From the NCBI GenBank assembly GCA_030445875.1, contig JASUSX010000110.1, forward strand, positions 1-7,376: 7,376 nucleotides of DNA. Reading direction: 5' to 3'. Numbering within the stretch: the first letter of the stretch is position 1; every line of letters begins with the position of its first letter. This document shows positions 1 through 6,200 of the stretch, piece after piece. The DNA is from Clostridia bacterium. Its GTDB lineage: Bacteria; Bacillota; DSM-521; Neomoorellales; Neomoorellaceae. The notes under the pieces are model-generated. The model was given only the letters and a program-made list of their open reading frames with translations, was not told the DNA's origin and did not search any database. Made by a program: the position numbers and the translations under genes.

Positions 1-182
1 TCGGTGAAGGGGCGGAGATGAACGCCGGCCTGGCCACCGCCGTCATCGGCGGCCTCACGGTGTCCACCATCCTGACCCTGGTCCTGGTGCCGGTGCTCTA
101 CACCGTCTTTGAAGACTTGGGCCAGCGGCTGGCGCGGCTGTTCCGCCTCTCCCGGCGGCAGCAAACGCCGGCCGGGATGTGA
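1..182 (+). CDS. RND-family efflux permease, C-terminal fragment
   Basis: Only the last 59 codons are in the window: the first whole codon is at 3 and the TGA stop is at 180-182. The reading begins [20 protein letters not shown] and continues [19 protein letters not shown], then a basic tail. This is the conserved end of the last membrane helix of AcrB/HAE1-type RND transporters, which have a similar GG-ST-LTL-PVLY pattern. Such inner-membrane pumps use proton import to expel drugs, surfactants or lipophilic compounds; the Bacillus relative SwrC (YerP) exports surfactin-type molecules. The substrate cannot be told from this end. A TetR-type regulator follows 63 bp downstream on the same strand, which fits a pump-plus-repressor unit. 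The family call is firm; the subgroup (HAE1/SwrC-like) is inference. Confidence 0.9.
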   Translation, partial: GEGAEMNAGLATAVIGGLTVSTILTLVLVPVLYTVFEDLGQRLARLFRLSRRQQTPAGM

Positions 183-192
183 GGCTGCCCAT

Positions 193-217
193 GCCGGGTA
201 AAACCTGGCTACGCCAG
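193..217. promoter_or_regulatory. Overlapping inverted repeats before the TetR gene, possible operator
   Basis: Two dyads share bases in the short gap between the permease and the regulator. GCCGGGT-AAA-ACCTGGC (193-209) is symmetric except for one G-T position, and CTGGC-TAC-GCCAG (205-217) is perfect. TetR proteins bind such dyads as dimers, so this could be an autoregulatory site. It could equally be an intercistronic RNA hairpin, because I see no clear promoter boxes here. The symmetry is seen; the function is inference. Confidence 0.3.
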
Positions 218-245
218 CGGGACGAGAAGAGGGGGGAGGGCCCAG

Positions 246-830
246 ATGCGTGACAGCGGCGACAAGCGCCAGCATATCCTGGCAGCAGCCACCGGGGTTT
301 TTGCCAGCCAGGGTTTTTACCGGGCGAAAATTGCCGATATAGCCGCCGCGGCCGGGGTAGGGAAGGGGACCGTCTACGAGTATTTCCGCAGCAAGAAGGA
401 CCTCTTCCAGCAGCTCCTGCTGCACCAGTTGACCGTCTATCTCGATTACCTGCAGGGGGTGGGCCTGCAGGAACAGACCCTGGAGCAATTCCTTAACCGT
501 CTCATTAAAGAGAGCCTGGGGTACTTCCAGGCCCACCGGGAAATTGCCAGAATTCTTTTAAGCGATCACCCGCCCATTGATGCCAGCATCCACGACCTGC
601 TCCTTGCCGCCCAGCAGGAAAAGCTGAAACGCCTGCAGACCTACCTCCAGGCGGCCGCCGACCGGGGCGAGATGCGCCCGGTGTCGCCCTGGCTGGTGGC
701 CATCCTGGTGCTCGGCTTTATCTCCGTCCTGGGCCGCCAGATGGTCTACGAGGAGGGAGAGGATTTTAACGCCGCGGCCACGGCGGCGGCGATGACGGAT
801 ATTTTACTGCGGGGTATAGGCAGAAAATAG
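246..830 (+). CDS. TetR/AcrR-family transcriptional regulator
   Basis: This 194-residue protein has the usual TetR size. The N-terminal DNA-binding domain spans about residues 8-56 (KRQHILAAATGVFASQGF, then IADIAAAAGVGKGTVYEYF), with the helix-turn-helix near 28-47 and the typical KKDLF end. The remainder (about 60-190) is helical and would form the ligand-binding and dimer domain; its sequence does not reveal the ligand. The ATG start has a strong purine-rich ribosome site, GGGGGAGGG, ending 5 bases upstream. The gene lies 63 bp after an RND permease on the same strand. Repressors of this family often control a neighbouring pump, as YerO does for SwrC in Bacillus subtilis, so a role as local repressor of the efflux operon is likely but inferred. 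A strong terminator downstream closes the unit. Confidence 0.93.
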   Translation: MRDSGDKRQHILAAATGVFASQGFYRAKIADIAAAAGVGKGTVYEYFRSKKDLFQQLLLHQLTVYLDYLQGVGLQEQTLEQFLNRLIKESLGYFQAHREIARILLSDHPPIDASIHDLLLAAQQEKLKRLQTYLQAAADRGEMRPVSPWLVAILVLGFISVLGRQMVYEEGEDFNAAATAAAMTDILLRGIGRK

Positions 831-865
831 AGGTGAGAGGTGGGATGTTAGAAGTGGGAGGCTGG
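831..865. repeat. Five tandem degenerate heptamers, consensus ARGTGRG
   Basis: Immediately after the TAG stop of the TetR gene the sequence reads as five contiguous 7-base units: AGGTGAG, AGGTGGG, ATGTTAG, AAGTGGG and AGGCTGG. The purine-rich pattern and the strict 7-base register are visible directly. No open frame or RNA gene explains it. A second heptamer run with a different consensus occurs at 3192-3226. Confidence 0.55.
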
Positions 866-913
866 TAGGATGGCCGTTTTAGTGCCGGCGCTGGAGCAGT
901 ACCAGGGAAAAGA

Positions 914-941
914 AAAAGCGCGGGTTAAAACCCGCGCTTTT
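914..941. terminator. Bidirectional intrinsic terminator
   Basis: A perfect 11-bp stem, AAAAGCGCGGG (914-924) with CCCGCGCTTTT (931-941), closes a TTAAAA loop. The arms give a T-run on either strand, since the left side is preceded by further A residues. It lies between convergent genes, the TetR gene on plus and a small gene on minus, so it can stop transcription from both directions. Confidence 0.87.
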
Positions 942-949
942 CGCTCCTC

Positions 950-1135
950 CTAGATCACATTTCGCTTGGGAAGCCTGGCCCGGGGGCTGCTTTTGCCTTT
1001 GCCCAGTTCAAGCTGCTCGTCGATGTCCATGATCCTGACAAGCAAGTGGGGCCGCTCCCTTTCCGGGGCGTAGGCCCACTGTTCCAAGAGCGCCTTGCGT
1101 TCGCGGAGGAGATTACGCTGGATGTCCTTGAGCAT
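950..1135 (-). CDS. Hypothetical protein, 61 residues
   Basis: I do not recognise this protein. It starts MLKDIQRNLLRERKALLEQW and ends in a basic tail (SPRARLPKRNVI). Two charged, probably amphipathic helices (about 2-20 and 27-46) are joined by a short turn with APERERP, suggesting a small helical hairpin; there is no membrane segment or cysteine. I chose the ATG at 1135 because AAGGGAGG sits 8 bases upstream, an excellent ribosome site. The frame is open to an ATG at 1213, but that lies within about 7 bases of the predicted transcript start and has poor spacing. A good promoter at 1227-1256 and a terminator just past the stop support a real monocistronic gene. The helical-hairpin shape recalls Spo0E-like phosphatases, but their S-x-x-L-D signature is absent. 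Confidence 0.72.
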   Translation of the reverse strand: MLKDIQRNLLRERKALLEQWAYAPERERPHLLVRIMDIDEQLELGKGKSSPRARLPKRNVI

Positions 1136-1143
1136 TATTTGTG

Positions 1144-1220
1144 CCTCCCTTCTTGGATATAAGTAGTTGGGGAAGTTGCTGCAGACTATTCTTTGTAAAA
1201 TAGTATCTCTCATTTCCCCA
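1144..1220 (-). promoter_or_regulatory. Structured 5' leader with possible ribosome-site switch
   Basis: Read on the minus strand, the leader begins with TGGGGAA (1220-1214), which pairs perfectly with TTCCCCA (1174-1168). Inside it, ACTATT (1204-1199) pairs with AATAGT (1190-1185) across an 8-base loop. The second arm of the outer stem, read as CTTCCC (1175-1170), can instead pair with GGGAGG (1149-1144), the core of the ribosome site. The two pairings exclude each other, so one fold frees and the other hides the site. The complementarities are seen; regulation is inference and no known riboswitch class is recognised. Confidence 0.35.
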
Positions 1221-1226
1221 GTAGTT

Positions 1227-1256
1227 ATTATACCATAAAACCAGGTACTTTGTGAA
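1227..1256 (-). promoter_or_regulatory. Sigma-A-type promoter for the small minus-strand gene
   Basis: On the minus strand, TTCACA (1256-1251, one mismatch from TTGACA) is followed after 18 bases by a perfect TATAAT (1232-1227). The -10 box is preceded by TGG, giving an extended -10 (TGN). Transcription would begin near 1220, leaving a leader of about 85 nt before the ATG at 1135. A further TATAAT (1261-1256) overlaps the -35 but has no good partner box. Confidence 0.75.
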
Positions 1257-1272
1257 TTATAGCTTGAAAAAA

Positions 1273-1299
1273 AATTGCAATTATTTTCCCTGGTCCAGG
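1273..1299. promoter_or_regulatory. Two short palindromes in the divergent intergenic region
   Basis: AATTGCAATT (1273-1282) is a perfect 10-bp palindrome, and CCTGG-T-CCAGG (1289-1299) is a perfect 11-bp dyad. They sit between the minus-strand promoter and the LCP gene, where regulators of either gene could bind. I could not find convincing forward promoter boxes for the LCP gene in 1260-1410. TTGCAA at 1275-1280 is a weak -35 candidate without a well-spaced -10. Function is speculative. Confidence 0.25.
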
Positions 1300-1423
1300 C
1301 AAAATATTAGACAAAAGGATTATGGTCCCCGGTGTCGAATAGATAAAAGTTACAAGAAAAATTTCCGGGCATAAGGGAACCATGGGAAGCCCTTGAACGT
1401 CTATAACTGTGGAGGCAGAGTTT

Positions 1424-2386
1424 ATGGCAACGACGGATCAGCACCAGACAGAAATATGGGGTGAAGGTGCAGCCCTGGCCAGGGGGCAGCGCCGCAGTCC
1501 CTTCCTCTTGATCCTGGGTATTATCCTGGCGGCCTGCTTGACCTTTGGCACCTTCGCCTTTGCCGGCTACCAGCTGGCCAGCCTGTGGCTGGCCGGGGGG
1601 ATGGCTACCGGCCAGGGCGATAATGGCGGCGGTGGCCTGGCCGAGGCGGCACCCGGCAAGCCCCAGGGCATCCTCCTCATCGGCGTCGATAAACGCCAGC
1701 CCAACGAGCCGTCCCGCTCGGATACCATTATCCTGGCCGTCCTGGACCCCCGGAAACCCCAGGTGGATCTTCTCTCCATACCCCGGGACACGCGGGTAAA
1801 AATCCCCGGCCACGGCTATGATAAAATCAACGCCGCCCACGCCTTCGGCGGCCCGCAGTTATTAATGGATACCATCAACAATTTCCTGGGCACCCATATC
1901 GAGAAATATGTAGAGGTTGACTTCCAGGGCTTCGAAAAGGTCATCGACACCCTGGGCGGGGTCGACATCGACGTTGACAAGCGCATGTACTACCCGGAAG
2001 AGGGCATCGACTTGCAACCCGGCTTTCAGCACTTAAACGGCCATGACGCCCTGGGTTACGTGCGCTACCGTTACGACCCGGAAGGGGATATAACCCGGGT
2101 CGGCCGCCAGCAGAAGTTCCTCAAGGCCCTGGTGGACCAGACCATGCGGCTGAGTACCATCCCCAGGATCCCCAAACTGGTCAATGAAATCAGCAAGGAA
2201 GTTAATACTAATTTAAGCCTTAAGGAAATGCTTTCCCTGGCCCTCAGCATGAAGGACCTGAACGGCAGCGCCGTGGCCGCCCATATGCTCCCCGGGGAAG
2301 GTAAATACGTTGATGGCATCAGCTACTTTATTGTAGACCAGAAGAAACTGGCGGAGACTCTGGCGGCGATCCCTAACCTGTACTAG
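1424..2386 (+). CDS. LytR-CpsA-Psr (LCP) family cell-wall glycopolymer ligase
   Basis: This 320-residue protein has a short cytoplasmic N-terminus, one membrane helix (about 25-57, with SPFLLILGIILAACLTFGTF) and a Gly-rich linker (59-78). The extracellular LCP domain starts at GILLIGVDKR (82-91). Family motifs are present: RSDT (98-101), IPRDT (119-123, with the Arg and Asp that handle the pyrophosphate and metal), YVRYR (212-216) and GDITRVGRQQ (221-230). LCP enzymes transfer teichoic acids or other undecaprenyl-pyrophosphate-linked polymers to peptidoglycan; the older label 'LytR transcriptional regulator' is misleading. The ATG at 1424 has GGAGG 8 bases upstream; a GTG at 1409 overlaps that site and is unlikely. 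A TagA-family gene follows after 55 bp, so the pair plausibly makes and attaches one wall polymer. Family and general role are firm; the polymer is unknown. Confidence 0.93.
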   Translation: MATTDQHQTEIWGEGAALARGQRRSPFLLILGIILAACLTFGTFAFAGYQLASLWLAGGMATGQGDNGGGGLAEAAPGKPQGILLIGVDKRQPNEPSRSDTIILAVLDPRKPQVDLLSIPRDTRVKIPGHGYDKINAAHAFGGPQLLMDTINNFLGTHIEKYVEVDFQGFEKVIDTLGGVDIDVDKRMYYPEEGIDLQPGFQHLNGHDALGYVRYRYDPEGDITRVGRQQKFLKALVDQTMRLSTIPRIPKLVNEISKEVNTNLSLKEMLSLALSMKDLNGSAVAAHMLPGEGKYVDGISYFIVDQKKLAETLAAIPNLY

Positions 2387-2394
2387 ACTGATAA

Positions 2395-2410
2395 CCGCCC
2401 GGTTGGGCGG
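2395..2410 (+). promoter_or_regulatory. Intercistronic GC hairpin between LCP and TagA genes
   Basis: CCGCCC-GGTT-GGGCGG forms a perfect 6-bp stem 9 bases after the LCP stop codon. It is not followed by a T-run, so full termination is unlikely. It could be a 3' stabiliser, a processing site or a partial attenuator between two genes that otherwise look co-transcribed. Confidence 0.4.
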
Positions 2411-2441
2411 GAGCTTATTCTCCACAGGAGCGTTGCGTATT

Positions 2442-3188
2442 ATGTCAAGGAGCACCCCTCCCTCCTGCTATATCCTGGGCAACCGGGTCGACTCCCTCAC
2501 CCTGGCCGGAGCCGTGGCCAGGGTGAAGGAGTTTGTACGGGCCGGCACGCCCCACCACGTAGTAACCCTGAACGCCGAAATCGCCTACCGCGCTTACGGC
2601 GAGCCCCAGCTCCAGGCCGTCATCAACCGCGCCCACCTGGTGACGGCCGACGGTGCCGGCATCCTGTGGGCGGCGCGGCGCCTGGGCCACCCCCTGCCGG
2701 AACGGGTGACGGGCATCGACCTCCTCCAGGCCCTGGCGGCCGCCGGGGCCGGGGAGGGGTGGCGCTTTTACCTCTACGGCGCCGCCCCGGGCGTGGCCGC
2801 TCAAGCCGCGGCGCACCTGCAAAGGGAACACCCCGGCCTGGTAGTGGCCGGCACCAGCCACGGCTACCTGGGGCCAGACGCCATGCCCCTGCTGCTGGCG
2901 GAGATCCGGGCGGCGCAGCCCCACATCCTCCTGGTGGGCCTGGGTGCCCCCAAACAGGAATACTGGATCGCCAGCTACCTGGAAGAACTCCAGGTGCCGG
3001 TAGCCATGGGCGTGGGCGGCAGCTTCGACGTCCTGGCCGGCGTGGCCCGGCGGGCGCCGGCCTGGGTGCAGCGCTTAAACCTGGAGTGGCTGTACCGGGT
3101 GGTTAAGGAGCCGAAACGGGTCAAAAGGATCATGGCCCTGCCGAAGTTTATGATAGCCGTCTGGCAGGAAGCCCGGCGACAGGGCTGA
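2442..3188 (+). CDS. tagA: WecG/TagA/CpsF family glycosyltransferase (GT26)
   Basis: This 248-residue protein matches the family throughout. It has TLNAE (42-46), TADG (68-71, where Asp70 corresponds to the proposed catalytic base of TagA), RVTGID (88-93), GAPKQE (168-173), GVGGSFD (190-196), RAPAW (204-208) and LEWLYRVVKEP (214-224). Enzymes of this family move ManNAc or a related sugar from a UDP donor to GlcNAc-pyrophosphoryl-undecaprenol at the inner membrane face, an early committed step of teichoic acid or related polymer synthesis. The basic C-terminal tail (217-248) resembles the appendage that completes the active site at the membrane in studied TagA enzymes. The ATG at 2442 has AGGAG 11 bases upstream, somewhat long; TTG codons at 2403 and 2433 are in frame but badly placed. 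The exact donor sugar cannot be read from sequence. Confidence 0.92.
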   Translation: MSRSTPPSCYILGNRVDSLTLAGAVARVKEFVRAGTPHHVVTLNAEIAYRAYGEPQLQAVINRAHLVTADGAGILWAARRLGHPLPERVTGIDLLQALAAAGAGEGWRFYLYGAAPGVAAQAAAHLQREHPGLVVAGTSHGYLGPDAMPLLLAEIRAAQPHILLVGLGAPKQEYWIASYLEELQVPVAMGVGGSFDVLAGVARRAPAWVQRLNLEWLYRVVKEPKRVKRIMALPKFMIAVWQEARRQG

Positions 3189-3191
3189 CTG

Positions 3192-3226
3192 CTCCTGACC
3201 CCTGGCCCCTGACCCCCGGCCCCGTG
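3192..3226. repeat. Five tandem degenerate heptamers, consensus CCCCTGR, with overlapping hairpin
   Basis: Just after the TagA stop the sequence reads CTCCTGA, CCCCTGG, CCCCTGA, CCCCCGG and CCCCGTG, five units in strict 7-base register. The last unit also forms the left arm of a hairpin with CGGGG at 3232-3236, ahead of the ribosome site AAGGAG of the protease gene. There is no T-run, so it is not an ordinary terminator. Heptamer repeats rich in CCCC are known from cyanobacteria (STRR elements); any relation is unproven. Confidence 0.55.
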
Positions 3227-3261
3227 AGACGCGGGGGGAACTTAACATAAGGAGCTTTACC

Positions 3262-6200
3262 ATGGTTACGGTTTTACATAAAAAATTACATAAAACCAGG
3301 ATCCATACCGCTACCCTGACCTTTTCTTTATTCTTGATCCTCATCATCCTCCTGGGGCCACCCCCCGGCCGGAACGGCCGGGGCTTTCTCACCGACCGGG
3401 CTGCCGACATCACCGGCGTCCGGCCTCTGGCGGCACCGGGCCTGGTAGCGCCGGAGGGCCTTAACGGCAAGGGGGAGAAGGTGGGCCTGGCCGACAGCGG
3501 CCTGGATGCGGGTAGCATCAGCGACATCCACCCGGACCTGCAGGGCACCCCCGGCCAGATGCCCAGGGTGGTCATGCTGAAAAGCTGGGCCGGCCGGGAG
3601 AAGGCCGATGACCCTATCGGCCACGGCACCCACCTGGCCGGCATCATCGCCGGCAGCGGCGCCGCATCAAACGGCCAGTACAGCGGCATTGCCCCCGGGG
3701 TAAGCATCTATTTCCAGGGCTTGTTAAACCCCAGCGGCGAGCTGGCCCCGCCCGAAGACCTCACCCGCCTCTTCCTTCCCGCCTATGACGCCGGCGTCCG
3801 CATCCACGTCGACGGCTGGGGCGGCGGTGCCAGCGTCTACCAGAGAGTATCGAGCCAGATAGATAGTTTTGTCCGCCAGTACCCCGACTTCCTCCCCATC
3901 TTCGGTGCCGGCAATAACGGCCCCGTCCAGGGTTCCCTCACCGCCGAAGCCAACAGCAAAAATGCCCTGGTGGTGGGGGCGAGCGAATCCGTAAGGCCGG
4001 CTTTCAGCCCCGACGCCGACGATGCCCATCGCCAGGCCGACTTCTCCAGCCGCGGCCCGTCCGGCGACGGCCGCGCGAAACCCGACCTCCTGGCGCCAGG
4101 TACAGGGATCGTGGCACCCCGTTCCCGCCTGGTAGAGGGTAACTTCCCGCCCAACGCCAGTTACAGCGTCCAGGGCGGCACCAGCCAGGCGGCGGCCGTT
4201 ACCGGCGGTGCGGCGGCCATCTTGCGCCAGTACTTAAAAACAAAGGGTTTTCCCCGGCCATCCGCCGCCCTGGTGAAGGCGGCCCTGGTGGGCGGCGCCT
4301 GGACGCCCCCCGGCGGGCCGACAGCCAGTTTTCCCGGCATCCTGGACCTGGCCGGCACAGTCCTGGCCCTGGAGGAAAAGACCATGCACCTGGAGGACGG
4401 CGAACAGGGCCTGGCAGAAGGGGCGGAAGCGACCTACCAGGTGCGGGTGACGGACAGCGCGGTGCCCTTCAAAGCCACCCTGGCCTGGACCGACCCGGCG
4501 CCGGCGCCAGGGGCCACCACCGCCCTGGTCAACGACCTGGACCTGGTGGTCATCGCCCCTGACGGGCGGCAGTTCTACGGCAATGATTTTACCGCTACCA
4601 GCCAGGCCGACCACCTGAACAACCTGGAGAAAGTTTACATAAAAGACCCGCAACCCGGTACTTATACGATAAAGGTACGCGCTACAAGCATAAAGAAAAA
4701 CGCCCTGCCCGGGCAGGCGGAACCGGCCCAGGACTTTGCCCTCGTTTTTGGCCAGCCCCTGGTCCGGGGGGTGGTGGCCGGGGTCAATGCCGCCGGCCAG
4801 GTAACCCTGACTGATGGCCGTACCCTTACCACCCCGCCGGGAGGCAGTAAAAACTGCGTCGACGGCGCCCTGGCCCCGGCCGACGCCGCCCATATCCTGC
4901 CGGGTTCGGACGCCTACCTGGGGCCGCAGACCCTCTATATCGTGGGCCGTCGCTGGCAGGCCACCGGCGTCCAGGCCCTGGGGACCAGGGCGGGGGACTT
5001 ATTCCTGGAGATTAACAACCAGGTCCGTACCGGGGGCTATTACTTCAACCCGGCCGGCAGCCTGGCCGTCAATGGCCGCGCCCTGCCGGCCCCCTCCCTC
5101 TCCCCTGAAAACCCGGCCCTGCCCCCGGGCTTCAGCGTGACCGCCACCCTTAACCCCTCCACCTCCACCTTGTGGCAGGTCCTGGCCGGCTACGCGGCAG
5201 AGGAAGGTTTCCTCGCCCGCGTCGACCTGGAGCAACAGGAGGTCTGGCTCCTGGGGCAGGAGCAGCCCTTTGCCCTCGCCCCCCGGGTGGCCGTCACCTT
5301 CGCCGACCGGCTGGTGGATGCCGCCATAGCCGACCTGCCCTACGGCGCCGCCGACCGGGCCGGACTGGCAACCCTGGTGCCGGGTATGGCCGTGCGCCTG
5401 GCCCGCGACCCGGCGACCAACCAGGTGACGTACATCGCCGTCAAAAGGGAGCTGGCCCTGGGCCGGGTAGATAAAGTAACAGCCGGCAGCCTGACCCTGG
5501 CTACCGGTGCTAACTATACCCTCTTCCCCGGCGCGCCGGTGCAGCGCGACGGCGAGCCGGCGGATTGGGCGGCCATTCAGCCCGGCGACTGGGTGGCCTT
5601 AAACCTCATGCCCGGCAGCCACCAGGTAATCACCCTGGCGGCCTGGAGCAACGTTACCTACGGCCGCGTCCTTTATGTCAGCGGCGACCGCAAGACCCTT
5701 TACCTCATGGACTACGCCAACAACTTCCGCATCTATGACCTGGACGACAGTACCGGGGTGTTCCGCTGGGGCCTCCCTGCCAGCGCCGCTACTTTAAGCC
5801 CGGGCGACTGGGTGCGCCTCACGGCGGCCCCCGGCCAGGGGAAGGCGAGGCGCCTCGATATAGCTACCCCCGCCGCTGAGGTGGGCAAAATCCTGGCCGG
5901 GGTGGACACCCGCCAGGGGCTGCTCCGGACCGCTGACGGCGGTACCTATGCTTTGAGCGACCACACCCTGGTGACCTGGGACGGCTACCGCGTAGCTGCC
6001 GGGGATCTCCCGGCCTGGCTGCCGGTAACCCTGACCCTCCTGGAAGGGCAGCAGCCTGTCCTGGCCCGGGTAGCGGCCAGCAGCTTTCCCGGCGCCCGGC
6101 CGCCGGACCTGGCCGTCTCCGTCCTGCCCCGGCCGGACGGCGTCGTCATAAAAGGGACCACCTCCGCCGGCCGGCTGTACTTAAACCACGATGACGGCCG

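Noticed and set aside
831..865. CRISPR-like array
   Set aside because: The units are only 7 bases, contiguous and without spacers.
950..1135. Spo0E-like sporulation phosphatase
   Set aside because: Size and helical hairpin fit loosely, but the S-x-x-L-D signature is missing.
950..1213. Longer 87-residue version of the small minus-strand protein starting at 1213
   Set aside because: The ATG is within about 7 bases of the predicted transcript start with poor ribosome-site spacing, while the ATG at 1135 has AAGGGAGG at ideal distance.
1260..1410. Forward sigma-A promoter for the LCP gene
   Set aside because: TTGCAA at 1275-1280 and several A+T-rich hexamers exist, but none pair at 16-18 bases with a good -10.
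2395..2410. Intrinsic terminator after the LCP gene
   Set aside because: The stem is strong but is followed by GAGCTTATTCTCC, not a T-run, and the next gene begins shortly after; listed as an intercistronic hairpin instead.
3075..3707. Long minus-strand open frame opposite the TagA end and protease start
   Set aside because: It is the complement of two well-supported genes, has low-complexity Pro/Arg/Ala-rich sequence and no family motif; G+C-rich DNA produces such frames readily. The same applies to the other long antisense frames within 1307-2924 and 3328-6591.
4814..5474. Alternative plus-strand frames inside the protease gene
   Set aside because: They are Pro/Arg/Gly-rich shadow translations of the continuous 1229-codon frame, which has clear domain content on both sides.
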